A stretch of 64,000 bases of DNA from Parabacteroides sp. PF5-6 (GCF_029504695.1 NZ_JAQFIN010000012.1:1-64000); one strand, 5' to 3'; numbered from the stretch's first letter, positions 33,464 to 43,192 are shown. Notes: generated from the sequence alone by a model not told the origin. Numbers and translations are program-made.

Positions 33464-35738
33464 GACTTTGATCATTCTTGTGATTGCCCTTTTATTCCTA
33501 CTCTATCTGTTCTGTCTTCCCCGGCAACTTTTTGATGCGCCTTATTCGACGGTGGTGACCGATCGGCAGGGAGAGCTGTTGGGTGCCCGGATTGCGCAGG
33601 ATGGACAATGGCGCTTCCAGCAGCGGGAGACGGTGCCGGAGAAGATGCGGGTTTGTCTGATAGCGTTCGAAGACCGGCATTTCTATCGGCACTGGGGAGT
33701 CAATCCGTTGGCTATAGGCCGGGCGATACGGCAGAACCTGAAAGAACGACGGGTGGTGAGCGGCGGCAGTACGCTGACGATGCAGACGATCCGCCTTTCG
33801 CGTAAAGAGTCGCGCACGGTCGGAGAAAAGCTGATCGAGATGATCCTGGCTACGCGCCTGGAGTTTCGTTATTCGAAAGAGCGTATCCTGGCATTTTATA
33901 TTTCCCATGCACCCTTTGGCGGGAATGTGGTGGGACTGGATGCTGCCGCCTGGCGTTATTTCGGTCATTCGGCCGATCAGCTCTCGTGGGCGGAAGCAGC
34001 CACATTGGCTGTATTGCCTAACGCGCCGGCGATGATCCACCTCTCGAAGAGCCGGGATGCGCTGTTGAAAAAACGAAACCGGTTGTTGGCCTATCTATTC
34101 GACACGAAGAAGATCGATCTTTCAACCTACACCTTGGCATTTAGCGAACCCTTACCCGATGAGCCGCTTCCTTTGCCTCAGACCGCACCGCATCTGGTGA
34201 CTTATTTTAATGCCACAAGAAAAGGAGAACAAACAATCTCGACGATCGACAAAGGGGTACAAGAAAGAGTCGAAGAGCTATTGGAGCGATGGAACGATGA
34301 ATTCCGCCGGAGTGATATCCGGAATATAGCGGCAGTGGTGTTGGATGTCCGTACGAACGAGGTGGTGGCCTATTGCGGCAATGTGCGTTTCTCCGAGAAA
34401 AACTCGGCTAATCAGGTGGATATCATACAGGCGCCCCGCAGTACGGGAAGTATCCTGAAACCTTTTCTCTATTGTGCCGCTTTGCAAGAGGGAGAGATCC
34501 TGCCCCATACTTTACTGGCTGATATCCCGGTCAATATAAACGGTTTCTCGCCGCAGAACTTTAACATGCAATACGAAGGGGCGGTGGCGGCTTCGGAGGT
34601 GGTTGCCCGTTCGTTGAATATTCCGTCCGTACAGTTGTTGCGCCAGTACAGCGTGCCCAAGTTTTATGACTTCCTCCGATCGGCGGGTATACGAACATTG
34701 ACCCAACCGGCTTCCCATTACGGCTTGTCCCTGATCCTGGGTGGGGCCGAAGCGACGCTTTGGGACGTGTCGGCGGCTTATTCGGCTATGGGCCGCAGCC
34801 TGTTGGCATTGCCCGATCGATCTCCTTCCCTGATCGCCGGTGAAGAGCAAAAGGAAGGAGAGAAGCGTAATCCTTTTCAAAAGGGCGCGGTCTGGCAAAC
34901 CTTCGAAGCGATCAAAGAGGTGAACCGACCGGAGGAGATTGATTGGCGCGTAATTCCGTCGATGCAGACGATCGCCTGGAAGACGGGCACCAGCTATGGC
35001 TTCCGCGATGCCTGGGCGGTGGGGGTGACTCCGCAGTACGTGGTGGGGGTCTGGGTAGGGAATGCTTCCGGCGAAGGAAAGGCCGGATTGGTCGGCGCCC
35101 GGACGGCAGGGCCTGTACTGTTTGATATCTTTAATCTGTTAGCCCGAAGCGACTGGTTCGATCCCCCTTATGCGGAGTTTACCGAAGCCGAGGTATGCCG
35201 TCATTCCGGCCATCTGAAAGGACGTTTTTGTGAACAGACGGATACACTGGCGGTTCTTCCGGCAGGTATGCGCTCGCCAACCTGTCCGTATCATCACCTG
35301 GTGAATCTGACGGCGGACGAGACGCAGCGGGTCTATACCGGTTGTATCGACACGGAGCCGACCGTACAACGCAAATGGTTCACCCTTCCTCCGGCCTGGG
35401 AATGGTATTACAAACAACATCATCCCGAATACCGCTCGCTTCCACCCTTTAAACCCGGTTGTGGGGAAGATACGCGCCAACCGATGCAGTTTATCTATCC
35501 GCAGATGAATGCCCGTATCCGTCCGACCCGTCAGCTTGACGGTACGCAAGGGCAGCTGACCTTCGAACTGGTTCATACCCACCGGGATATGACGGTCTAC
35601 TGGCATCTGGATCAAACCTATATCACCCTGACGCAGGATTTTCATCAAATCACCCTATCCCCCGCTAAAGGAAAGCATTCCATGACCGCAGTCGATGAGG
35701 AAGGGAATAGCCTGTCGGTTACTTTTTATATCGAATAG
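33453..35738 (+). CDS. pbpC: penicillin-binding protein 1C
   Basis: 761 residues. A membrane anchor (about 5-22) precedes the GT51 transglycosylase (about 50-220) with FEDRHFYRHWG (E73) and GGSTLTMQ (104-111). The transpeptidase has the SxxK motif S333-ILK336, an SxN at SLN in RSLNIPSVQLL, and KTGTS at K510. The C-terminal ~90 residues form a PBP1C-specific domain. Its start codon lies inside the end of the HEPN gene, so the pair is co-transcribed with it; whether this links the TA pair to cell-wall synthesis is unknown. Confidence 0.92.
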   Translation: MRFKTLIILVIALLFLLYLFCLPRQLFDAPYSTVVTDRQGELLGARIAQDGQWRFQQRETVPEKMRVCLIAFEDRHFYRHWGVNPLAIGRAIRQNLKERRVVSGGSTLTMQTIRLSRKESRTVGEKLIEMILATRLEFRYSKERILAFYISHAPFGGNVVGLDAAAWRYFGHSADQLSWAEAATLAVLPNAPAMIHLSKSRDALLKKRNRLLAYLFDTKKIDLSTYTLAFSEPLPDEPLPLPQTAPHLVTYFNATRKGEQTISTIDKGVQERVEELLERWNDEFRRSDIRNIAAVVLDVRTNEVVAYCGNVRFSEKNSANQVDIIQAPRSTGSILKPFLYCAALQEGEILPHTLLADIPVNINGFSPQNFNMQYEGAVAASEVVARSLNIPSVQLLRQYSVPKFYDFLRSAGIRTLTQPASHYGLSLILGGAEATLWDVSAAYSAMGRSLLALPDRSPSLIAGEEQKEGEKRNPFQKGAVWQTFEAIKEVNRPEEIDWRVIPSMQTIAWKTGTSYGFRDAWAVGVTPQYVVGVWVGNASGEGKAGLVGARTAGPVLFDIFNLLARSDWFDPPYAEFTEAEVCRHSGHLKGRFCEQTDTLAVLPAGMRSPTCPYHHLVNLTADETQRVYTGCIDTEPTVQRKWFTLPPAWEWYYKQHHPEYRSLPPFKPGCGEDTRQPMQFIYPQMNARIRPTRQLDGTQGQLTFELVHTHRDMTVYWHLDQTYITLTQDFHQITLSPAKGKHSMTAVDEEGNSLSVTFYIE

Positions 35739-36695
35739 TTATAAGGTATCAACGATCTCCCGCTGTTCTTCGAAGAAAAGGATACGCTCTCTTTCACCGA
35801 TGCCGGAGACGAGGGTGGAAAATCGTTTCAAGGACTTCACCCAGTTGTTTACTTTCTGAAAGGTCTGTGTTTCCAGCGAGATAGACGAGAAAATGACGAA
35901 AGCGGAGAGGGTGCTGACCTGCCTCTTTTGGGAACACATATACGCATAGGATACATCGATATGGGCGTCGGAGATATAAAGCTCACACTTATTCCCCGTT
36001 TCCGGAAATATGCCTTTGATCGCTATTTGCTCCAGATCGTCGAGGAAACGGAAGAGCTCTTGTTTCAGTTCAGCGACCTCCCAACCGGCTATCAACCGGA
36101 TACTTGCCGCGTATTTGATGTCGTTGACCAGCAACTGAATGATCTGACGGTCCCAGACATAGTAGGTATTGGCGATCTGCCGGAACAAAAGATAGAGCTC
36201 TTCCCGGTATTCGATTTTTGCTTCGGACTCTTCTATCTTTTCATAAGGGATACTGACGGGTCGGTTGGTGGTATGATTCACGTATTTCAGCCGATAGAAA
36301 CGAGCCAAACGTTTGTATTGAAGAAAAAGCGAAAAAGGTATGCCCGACAACGCCATACCGAATTCACATCCCGGCTCTTGGGTGAACTCATGCAGGTAAT
36401 GGATAATGTCTTCGATCTGCGAACGGTCGTACGTGCCGGTCAGGTAATCGATCGGCAAGCCTAATGTCAGGCTTTTCGAATGGTCATGAATCAAATTGTC
36501 CAGAGAGATATTTAAAAGGGTCGCCAGTATGCCGGCCTCTCTGAGGGAAAACTGAACTTCTCCGCGAAGTCGGCGGTAAGCTGTTTCTTTTTCGATGCAT
36601 AAGGAGTCTGCTACAAAATCGGCTAATTTTGTTTTCTTGGGAATCTCTTTCTCCATTGCCCTTACGAAGGTCTCGTGTAAACTTACGTCTTTCAT
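35739..36695 (-). CDS. helix-turn-helix regulator-like protein
   Basis: 318 residues. The first 70 residues form a Cro/C1-like HTH (LADFVADSLCIEKETAYRRLRGEVQFSLREAGILATLL); the remainder is a helical domain with no family recognised, containing tryptophan-poor aromatic patches (YYVWDRQIIQLLV). Homologous uncharacterised regulators occur in Bacteroidota. It ends one base after pbpC on the opposite strand (convergent). A plausible minus-strand -7 box (TATATTTG) is at 36827-36834. Confidence 0.75.
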   Translation of the reverse strand: MKDVSLHETFVRAMEKEIPKKTKLADFVADSLCIEKETAYRRLRGEVQFSLREAGILATLLNISLDNLIHDHSKSLTLGLPIDYLTGTYDRSQIEDIIHYLHEFTQEPGCEFGMALSGIPFSLFLQYKRLARFYRLKYVNHTTNRPVSIPYEKIEESEAKIEYREELYLLFRQIANTYYVWDRQIIQLLVNDIKYAASIRLIAGWEVAELKQELFRFLDDLEQIAIKGIFPETGNKCELYISDAHIDVSYAYMCSQKRQVSTLSAFVIFSSISLETQTFQKVNNWVKSLKRFSTLVSGIGERERILFFEEQREIVDTL

Positions 36696-36871
36696 AATTA
36701 ATCTTCTCTTTTATTCGGTTATGCTGCGAGAGATGTTGTTTTTCCTATTTTACAGGATTTTGTGTCGATTTCGGTTCAAAATGCTCTCACAGGTTTTGTT
36801 CTTTTACAAAAATAGGCACAAAAAATCAAATATAAAAGCTTATTCGTCATGATTTATATGCGCTGAAGCAA

Positions 36872-36879
36872 TATCTTTG
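36872..36879 (+). promoter_or_regulatory. -7 box for the DUF2582 gene
   Basis: TATCTTTG matches TAnnTTTG and lies about 97 nt before the ATG at 36977. The rest of 36696-36976 holds no supported gene. Confidence 0.5.
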
Positions 36880-36976
36880 TGGTAATGAGAAAAGAGAATA
36901 CGGATAACTTTCGTGAGATAACTTATTCGATTTAACAAGATCTTCTTATTGTCCTTGAGTTTTTCACTATTATAAA

Positions 36977-37210
36977 ATGATAACTATGATAAAAAATGAT
37001 GTTGGAATGAATGCCGGTGATATTTATTTATTACTCTCCGAGAGGGGCCGATTGTCATTAAGAGGTATTGGTGAACTTACCCAAAAGCGTGAACCCCATA
37101 TATTTCTCTCCATAGGATGGCTGTTGAGAGAAGGTAAACTCTATGCATCGGAACAGAACGGAGAATGGTTTTTTGAAATCAATTCGGCAAGGAGTGAAAT
37201 GTACTATTAG
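36977..37210 (+). CDS. DUF2582 winged-helix protein
   Basis: 77 residues. The layout MIKNDVGMNAGDIYLLLSERGRLSLRGIGEL... then HIFLSIGWLLREGKLYASEQNGEWFFEI is a compact winged helix of the DUF2582 type, found in many Bacteroidota. DNA binding is inferred from the fold. An ATG at 36986 is an alternative start. A strong hairpin terminator follows at 37253-37281. Confidence 0.85.
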   Translation: MITMIKNDVGMNAGDIYLLLSERGRLSLRGIGELTQKREPHIFLSIGWLLREGKLYASEQNGEWFFEINSARSEMYY

Positions 37211-37252
37211 CTAATCCTCAATTAGAATAGGCTGGTTTAGTCGAAAGAGAGA

Positions 37253-37289
37253 AGAGGCTGCTTCGTTATGAAGCAGCCTCTGTTTTGTT
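37253..37289 (+). terminator. strong intrinsic terminator
   Basis: AGAGGCTGCTTC (37253-37264) pairs perfectly with GAAGCAGCCTCT (37270-37281) across a GTTAT loop and is followed by the T-rich GTTTTGTT. It ends the DUF2582 transcript. Confidence 0.85.
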
Positions 37290-37364
37290 CTTGATATTTT
37301 TCATCTATCTCTTGAATCAAATGCGCTTGGCTTCCTGTCTATCTATGTATCTAATACGAATCTT

Positions 37365-38561
37365 ATGAATGCACATTCACCGATGCACACTGTTCCGAAA
37401 ATCTCCCGTATCGAAGTCGTTGATGCCCTTCGCGGTTTTGCCGTAATGGCCATTTTGCTGGTCCATAGTCTTGAACATTTTATCTTTCCGGTGTATCCGG
37501 ATCCGGCCACCCAACCGGCCTGGCTGGCGGCGTTGGATCAGGGGGTATTCAGTGTCGTCTTTTCGCTTTTCGCCGGGAAGTCTTATGCTATTTTTGCGCT
37601 TTTGTTTGGCTTCACCTTTTATATACAATATACGAATCAGCAACAGAAAGGAAAAGATTTCGGTTGGCGTTTCCTCTGGCGGCTGCTTCTGCTGGTTGGA
37701 TTTGCCACATTGAATGCGGCTTTCTTCCCTGCCGGAGATGTGTTGTTATTATTTGCTGTCGTGGGGATATTCCTGTTTGTCGTACGCAAATGGAGCGACA
37801 AGGCGATCGGCATCACAGCCGTGATCCTGTTGTTGCAACCGGTGGAATGGTTTCATTATATCGCTTCATTGTATAATCCGGCGTATACGTTGCCGGATCT
37901 GGGCGTGGGAGCGATGTATGCCGAAGTCGCGGCGTATACGAAAGAAGGCGATCTATGGACTTTCCTGAGCCGGAATATGACCTACGGACAGGTCGCCAGC
38001 TTGTTTTGGGCGATAGGTGCCGGACGTTTTCTGCAGACGGCCGGATTGTTTATGTTGGGTTTATTGATCGGACGAAAAGGGTTGTTTCTCTCTTCGGAAA
38101 AGAATACACGCTTCTGGGTGAAGGCCCTTATTGTCGCTGCTGTACTTTTCGGACCGTTGTATCAGTTGAAGGTCGAACTTTATGATTCGATGGAGGTGGC
38201 AATGGTCAAACAAACGGTTGGAGTCGTTTTGGATATGTGGCAGAAGTTTGCGTTTACTTTCGTGCTTGTCGCCTCGTTCGTCTTGTTATACCAGAAAGAA
38301 TCTTTCCGGGAAAAGGTAGACAGTCTGCGTTTCTACGGACGAATGAGTTTGACCAATTATATCACCCAGTCGATCTTGGGGGCGATTATTTATTTCCCGA
38401 TCGGTTTCTACCTGGCTCCTTATTGCGGGTTCACGGTTAGCCTTTTGATCGGATTTCTTTTCTTTGCCTTGCAGGTCTGTTTCTGTAAATGGTGGTTGAA
38501 GAGTCATAAGCAAGGTCCGTTGGAGAGTCTGTGGCACAAATTGACCTGGATAAACGCCTGA
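37365..38561 (+). CDS. DUF418 family membrane protein
   Basis: 398 residues with about ten membrane helices. The N-terminus has RIEVVDALRGFAVMAILLVHSLEHF, the acyltransferase-3-like start of DUF418/YeiB proteins, and the C-terminal RFYGRMSLTNYITQSILG is the conserved DUF418 centre. Function is unknown. No promoter matches the consensus clearly. Confidence 0.85.
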   Translation: MNAHSPMHTVPKISRIEVVDALRGFAVMAILLVHSLEHFIFPVYPDPATQPAWLAALDQGVFSVVFSLFAGKSYAIFALLFGFTFYIQYTNQQQKGKDFGWRFLWRLLLLVGFATLNAAFFPAGDVLLLFAVVGIFLFVVRKWSDKAIGITAVILLLQPVEWFHYIASLYNPAYTLPDLGVGAMYAEVAAYTKEGDLWTFLSRNMTYGQVASLFWAIGAGRFLQTAGLFMLGLLIGRKGLFLSSEKNTRFWVKALIVAAVLFGPLYQLKVELYDSMEVAMVKQTVGVVLDMWQKFAFTFVLVASFVLLYQKESFREKVDSLRFYGRMSLTNYITQSILGAIIYFPIGFYLAPYCGFTVSLLIGFLFFALQVCFCKWWLKSHKQGPLESLWHKLTWINA

Positions 38562-38623
38562 CGTTTTCAAAACCATTTATTCCGATCGGGTGTTATACTC
38601 ATAGAATTTAAATATTTAAGACT

Positions 38624-39073
38624 ATGAAGGCTAAGATTATGAATGTTTCTATGGTTTTGATGGTGATTGGCGCCATCTCATTGACGGCATGTAACAGTAA
38701 CAAAAAGGAAACGCCGAAAGAAGAGCAAACCTCTTCGGTTGTGGATACAGCCCATAATTCGCGTAATGCGTTGGATTATGAAGGTACCTATACCGGGACG
38801 CTTCCTTGTGCCGATTGTTCCGGTATTTACACCGAGATCACGTTGACCGCTGATCATTTCAAAAAGAAAACGGTTTATCAGGGTAAAGAAGAAGCGAATA
38901 CTTTTGAAGTATCGGGAAAGTTCAGCTGGAATGAAAAGGGTAGTGCGATAACCCTTGATAATGACCAGATGGAGCAATTTCAGGTGGGCGAAAACCTGCT
39001 CTTCGTGCTCGACGCGGACGGCAAGCGGATCACCGGCGAGCTGGCGGAGCTGTATATTTTGCGGAAGAAATAA
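38624..39073 (+). CDS. NlpE-like copper-resistance lipoprotein
   Basis: 149 residues. Signal and lipobox at about residues 1-23 (SLTAC). The mature domain matches the NlpE N-terminal type, with the motif GTLPCADCSGIYTEITL (CxxC) and a C-terminal beta domain (TGELAELYILRKK). NlpE in other bacteria senses surface or copper stress; the role here is inferred. Confidence 0.85.
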   Translation: MKAKIMNVSMVLMVIGAISLTACNSNKKETPKEEQTSSVVDTAHNSRNALDYEGTYTGTLPCADCSGIYTEITLTADHFKKKTVYQGKEEANTFEVSGKFSWNEKGSAITLDNDQMEQFQVGENLLFVLDADGKRITGELAELYILRKK

Positions 39074-39094
39074 AAAAGAGTAGAACAATTTCCC

Positions 39095-39102
39095 TAATTT
39101 TG
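39095..39102 (+). promoter_or_regulatory. -7 box for the DUF2179 gene
   Basis: TAATTTTG matches TAnnTTTG, 54 nt before the ATG at 39157. Confidence 0.5.
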
Positions 39103-39156
39103 TCGCTTGAACACCTCCACCGTTCATGCGTGTGGATGTACTAAAAGGAATAGGTT

Positions 39157-39717
39157 ATGTTTGAAATTTTCGATCTTCATCCCTGGTTATTACCTGTCGT
39201 TATCTTTTTCGGGCGAATCTGTGACGTGACGCTGGGTACGTTGCGTATTATCTTTGTCTCCAAAGGGGAGAAATACAAAGCGCCTATCGTCGGCTTTTTC
39301 GAAGTATTTATCTGGGTGGTGATCATCTCCCAGATCTTTTCGCATGCGAATAGCCTGATTGCTTACCTGGCGTATGCCGGAGGTTATGCTGCGGGTAACT
39401 TTGTCGGTATACTGGTAGAGAATAAGATCGCGTTCGGCTTCCATCTTTTCCGTATCTATACGAAGAAAGACGGATCGGAGCTGACGCGCTTACTCAATCA
39501 GAAAGGATTTGGCTCAACGTTTATCCGGGGAGAAGGCGCGGTGTCGGAAGTCGATATCGTAGAAACGGTGATCAGCCGGAAGAATGATCCGGCAGTGATT
39601 GCGGTCATCAACTCCTTTGATCCGGATGCTTTTTACCTGGTCGAAGATATTCGTTCCAAGCAAAAAGGGATCTTTGCCATGAACCGGGCGGGAGGAGCTC
39701 CGCGACCGGGCAAATGA
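39157..39717 (+). CDS. DUF2179/DUF5698 membrane protein
   Basis: 186 residues. Three membrane helices (about 8-28, 40-60 and 65-85) are followed by a DUF2179 cytoplasmic domain (about 95-186) with GFGSTFIRGEGAVSEVDIVET and YLVEDIR. It resembles YebE/YitT-type proteins. Molecular role unknown. It is convergent with the LytTR gene. Confidence 0.85.
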   Translation: MFEIFDLHPWLLPVVIFFGRICDVTLGTLRIIFVSKGEKYKAPIVGFFEVFIWVVIISQIFSHANSLIAYLAYAGGYAAGNFVGILVENKIAFGFHLFRIYTKKDGSELTRLLNQKGFGSTFIRGEGAVSEVDIVETVISRKNDPAVIAVINSFDPDAFYLVEDIRSKQKGIFAMNRAGGAPRPGK

Positions 39718-39722
39718 ATCGT

Positions 39723-40475
39723 TTATTTACTAATCAGTTTTTTCAGGATCACCGTATCGAAGAGTTCGTCTTTCCGGTGTTTGGATAGCGGCAATTCCTT
39801 GCCGTTGACGAAGATACGCCCTCCGCTGACCAATTCGATATGCGCCGTATTGACCAGAAATGATTTATGGATCCGGAAGAAAGCATCCTTAGGCAGCATC
39901 TCTTCCAAAGAAGACATCGTTTGGTGGATCACAAACGATTTGTCTTTGAAATGCAATTTCAGGTAGTTTTGCATACTCTCCACATAGAGGATCTCTTCCC
40001 AGGCAATCTTAATAAACGAATCCCCCTGGCGGATATACATATCGGAAGGGATCTCCGCTTCGTTCTTATATAAAGAGATACGCGAGGTATAGATCTCCAT
40101 CGCTTTCTGGCAGGCCTGGAAGAAGCGTTGGAAACCGATCGGTTTCAACAGATAATCGACTACATTCAAGCGAAACCCGTCTAACGCGTATTCGGAATAG
40201 GCGGTGGTCAGGATCGTCAATGGCGCATTGTCTAACGATTCCAAGAGTTCCAATCCGGTCAGATCCGGCATATTGATATCCAGAAACATCAGATCGATTT
40301 CTTGCTTGCGCAATACCTCCTGGGCTTCGATCGCCGAGGAGCAGGTCGCTGTGACGGAAAGGAAATTCAGTTTGTTGATCAGACTGATCACGCCTTCGAT
40401 GGCAAACGATTCATCGTCGACGACCAGGCAACGAAGAACGACAGACGGGGTTGAAGTGGGTTCGGGAGACATCAT
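39723..40475 (-). CDS. LytTR-family response regulator
   Basis: 250 residues. Receiver domain (about 10-125) with phosphoacceptor Asp in LMFLDINMPDLTG and a C-terminal LytTR DNA-binding domain (about 150-245; LRIHKSFLVNTAHIELV type). It is translated 2 bp after the upstream sensor kinase gene, so the two form a pair. Targets unknown. Confidence 0.92.
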   Translation of the reverse strand: MMSPEPTSTPSVVLRCLVVDDESFAIEGVISLINKLNFLSVTATCSSAIEAQEVLRKQEIDLMFLDINMPDLTGLELLESLDNAPLTILTTAYSEYALDGFRLNVVDYLLKPIGFQRFFQACQKAMEIYTSRISLYKNEAEIPSDMYIRQGDSFIKIAWEEILYVESMQNYLKLHFKDKSFVIHQTMSSLEEMLPKDAFFRIHKSFLVNTAHIELVSGGRIFVNGKELPLSKHRKDELFDTVILKKLISK

Positions 40476-40477
40476 AT

Positions 40478-41491
40478 TTATAGATATAATTTTAATTTAA
40501 CCTGATAAAGAGCATCCGACTCTTTGATCGTCAGCGAATAGCGCTGGCCATACAGGATCTCCAGGCGGGCTTTGACATTCTCCAGCCCGATGCCTGTACT
40601 CTTCTTTTTCACCGGCTTGTCCGACCGGGAGTTTTCGATATCGAGGTAGAGCTGATTGTTTTTCTGTTCGAAAAGGATATGGATAAAACCTTTGTTGGAA
40701 GGCGAGCGCGATACATGCTTGAAGGCGTTTTCCACGAAAGGCATCAATAGAAGCGGCGGGATATCCTTGTTGGGGTTATCCATCGTCCACGAGCAGGCCA
40801 CGTCCAACTTATCTTCCCAGCGGAACTTCTCCACATCGATAAAGTCTTTCAGGAATTGGATCTCCTGATCCAGCTTAACCGTTCCTTTCTCTCCGCTATA
40901 CAATTGATAACGCAATACATCGGAGTATTTAAGCAAGAGGGTCGACGCCAGGTCGGTATCTTTCTGCATCAACACATACAGGTAGTTCAATACATTAAAC
41001 ATGAAATGCGGATTGATCTGGGCATGCAGGAGTTTCAATTGGGCTTCCAGGTTGGTCTGTTGCAATACGGTATATTCATAGTACAACAGGACGACGCAGA
41101 ACACCAGGTTGCAGGCTATCAGCCCCGGAATCATATCCCCCACTCGCTTTATGTCGGGGATATTCTCCACCGAGTAATAAGTAGAGTTGAAGAATCCTTT
41201 GATCTCCAGTATATAGAATGCTTTTTCCACAAGAAGAAGCCCGACAGCCATCAAGGTGACCATAGCGATAAACTTCACCACAAACGGTACGGTCTTCTGA
41301 CTACGGATTGTTTTCTGGAACAGGGTTTTACTGAAAGAGATAGCAATGATGATCGTGATGGCGCAGAAACAAAGAAAGCAAAAGAAACGCTGCATAAGCG
41401 GCATCTCCTTATCTGCAGAAAACCAGACAAGAATGCCTATTAATACCCAATACGAAGTGATTATTAAATGTTTTCTTGTGTTTTCTTTCAT
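40478..41491 (-). CDS. LytS-like sensor histidine kinase
   Basis: 337 residues. Four membrane helices (about 8-28, 38-58, 70-90 and 118-138) precede the His_kinase domain HAQINPHFMFNVLNYLYVLMQKD with the phospho-His, and a HATPase with DIPPLLLMPFVENAFKHV and GIGLENVKARLEILYG. It partners the LytTR regulator downstream. A -7 box at 41497-41504 lies only 5 nt from its ATG. Confidence 0.9.
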   Translation of the reverse strand: MKENTRKHLIITSYWVLIGILVWFSADKEMPLMQRFFCFLCFCAITIIIAISFSKTLFQKTIRSQKTVPFVVKFIAMVTLMAVGLLLVEKAFYILEIKGFFNSTYYSVENIPDIKRVGDMIPGLIACNLVFCVVLLYYEYTVLQQTNLEAQLKLLHAQINPHFMFNVLNYLYVLMQKDTDLASTLLLKYSDVLRYQLYSGEKGTVKLDQEIQFLKDFIDVEKFRWEDKLDVACSWTMDNPNKDIPPLLLMPFVENAFKHVSRSPSNKGFIHILFEQKNNQLYLDIENSRSDKPVKKKSTGIGLENVKARLEILYGQRYSLTIKESDALYQVKLKLYL

Positions 41492-41496
41492 GAATA

Positions 41497-41504
41497 CAAA
41501 AGTA
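41497..41504 (-). promoter_or_regulatory. -7 box 5 nt before the LytS-like start
   Basis: Minus strand TACTTTTG matches TAnnTTTG and is separated by 5 nt from the ATG at 41491. The first membrane helix needs this start, so the mRNA is probably leaderless. Confidence 0.5.
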
Positions 41505-41541
41505 AAATATTATTGTAAGCAAACCTCTTGGTTTTTCTTTT

Positions 41542-41600
41542 GTTTTGAGTAACCAGTCATAAGAAAGATCGAATCCGGCTTATGCCCGGTTACTCAAAAC
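41542..41600. promoter_or_regulatory. 13-bp perfect inverted repeat upstream of the lytS-like gene
   Basis: GTTTTGAGTAACC (41542-41554) and GGTTACTCAAAAC (41588-41600) are perfect inverse complements, 33 nt apart. They lie 50 to 110 bp upstream of the kinase start and may be an operator or the root of an RNA hairpin. Confidence 0.5.
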
Positions 41601-41761
41601 GCAGAATTAATAACCTAAACTATAACACACACACCTTCATAAAATTCAACACGAATTCTCTTGTACTACTAATTCTTTCTCTTGAGAGCAAAGATGGGAG
41701 GTTTGTTTTATAGAAACAAATTTCTTTGATGAATGGCCAACAGTCTTTGATGACTGGCCTT

Positions 41762-43192
41762 TTACCGGTTCTTTTTCAGGTGAAAATGGAAGGTTACGCC
41801 TTTTCCCGGTTGGCTGGTAGCGGTTATTTGTCCTTTGTGAAAGAATACACCGTTCTTTACTATGGCTAATCCTAATCCGGTACCTCCGAGTTTCCGGCTT
41901 CGTCCTTTATCGATCCGATAGAAACGTTCGAAGATGCGCGATAGGTATTGCTCGTCTACTCCTACCCCATTGTCGGCGAAACGGAAATAATAGAAGTCGG
42001 CATCTTGCCATTCGCAGGCAATCTCGATATGGCTGCCTTCACCGGCGTATGCGATGGCATTGTCGTAAAGGTTACGGAAGATCGAATAGAGCAGAGAAGG
42101 GTTGCCCTGAATCGTGGTATCGTCTGAAATCAGAATGGTCGAGGTCATATTTTTTTCTTTCATCGAAGGACTGCATTCGGCATCAATCTCAGAAACGATT
42201 TTGCATAGGTTTACATCCGAGAAGTCGAACATACCGGAGGCCTCGTCCAAACGGTTGAGTACGGAGATATCCCTCAACAGGTCGGTCAGGCGGGAACTTT
42301 GCGCATAGCAGCGTTCCAGGAAATAGTTCTTTTTCTCTTCCGACAGGTCCGGGTTGGAAAGGATGGTTTCCAGATAACCCTGAATACTGCTGACCGGGGT
42401 TTTGAGTTCGTGAGCCACATTTTGGGTCAGTTGTCTTTTCCGGCGGATATCGTCTTCTTTTATCTCTTGCTGGCGTTGATATAAGGTGACGATATTGCGC
42501 GATATATCTCCCAATTCATCGTTGGGGAAGGTGTATGTGATCTCCTGAAGGTCGCGGTTGGCTATATTATTGGCGAAGTCGCGCAGTTTGGAGATTGAAT
42601 GGCCTATGCTGAAGCTAAACCGGGAGAGTACGATGAAGAATAAGACCAGCATGAACACCATAAAGAACAGAAAATCTTTATTGATCGTAAGGATATCTTT
42701 CAGGTATAGGTTATACGGTTGAGCCGAGCGGTAGATATGATCATCAATGCGGCTGGCCGAGTAGAAATAGCGTTTACCCGTAGAGCCCGACGAGCGGATC
42801 GCGTAGCCTTCTCCATGTTGTATGGCCAATATCACTTCGCTGCGGTTGATATGATTGTCGAATGTTTCTTTCCCGCTATTATCGAACAAGACGGTTCCGG
42901 ACAGATCGATAATGGTGACCCGCAGGTCTTTTTGCGGGATCTCATCAATAAACTGCCTGACTAACGTATGGATATCGTCGGTCTGTTTGTAACGGCTATG
43001 AAGCTGGTAATTGTAGTTGCTCAAAACGCTATCGAGTTTACCTTTCGTATATTCGGCTTCCCGTTGATACTGAAAGATCAGAAAGCAGGCCGTAAACCCT
43101 AAAAAGATAGAGAATACCGACCAGAAAAGCCTTTGGCTGAAAGGAACTCTTTGCTTTGGCTTTTGTCGCTCTTTTTTCTGGTGAAACATCAT
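41762..43192 (-). CDS. HAMP-containing sensor histidine kinase
   Basis: 476 residues. Two membrane helices (about 25-45 and 178-200) flank an extracytoplasmic sensor domain, followed by a HAMP-like region and the HisKA domain QNVAHELKTPVSSIQGYLE with phospho-His, and a HATPase (DNAIAYAGEGS; GGTGLGLAIVKN). It overlaps the response regulator gene by 4 nt. The pair resembles PhoR/PhoB-type or stress-sensing systems, input unknown. Confidence 0.92.
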   Translation of the reverse strand: MMFHQKKERQKPKQRVPFSQRLFWSVFSIFLGFTACFLIFQYQREAEYTKGKLDSVLSNYNYQLHSRYKQTDDIHTLVRQFIDEIPQKDLRVTIIDLSGTVLFDNSGKETFDNHINRSEVILAIQHGEGYAIRSSGSTGKRYFYSASRIDDHIYRSAQPYNLYLKDILTINKDFLFFMVFMLVLFFIVLSRFSFSIGHSISKLRDFANNIANRDLQEITYTFPNDELGDISRNIVTLYQRQQEIKEDDIRRKRQLTQNVAHELKTPVSSIQGYLETILSNPDLSEEKKNYFLERCYAQSSRLTDLLRDISVLNRLDEASGMFDFSDVNLCKIVSEIDAECSPSMKEKNMTSTILISDDTTIQGNPSLLYSIFRNLYDNAIAYAGEGSHIEIACEWQDADFYYFRFADNGVGVDEQYLSRIFERFYRIDKGRSRKLGGTGLGLAIVKNGVFFHKGQITATSQPGKGVTFHFHLKKNR

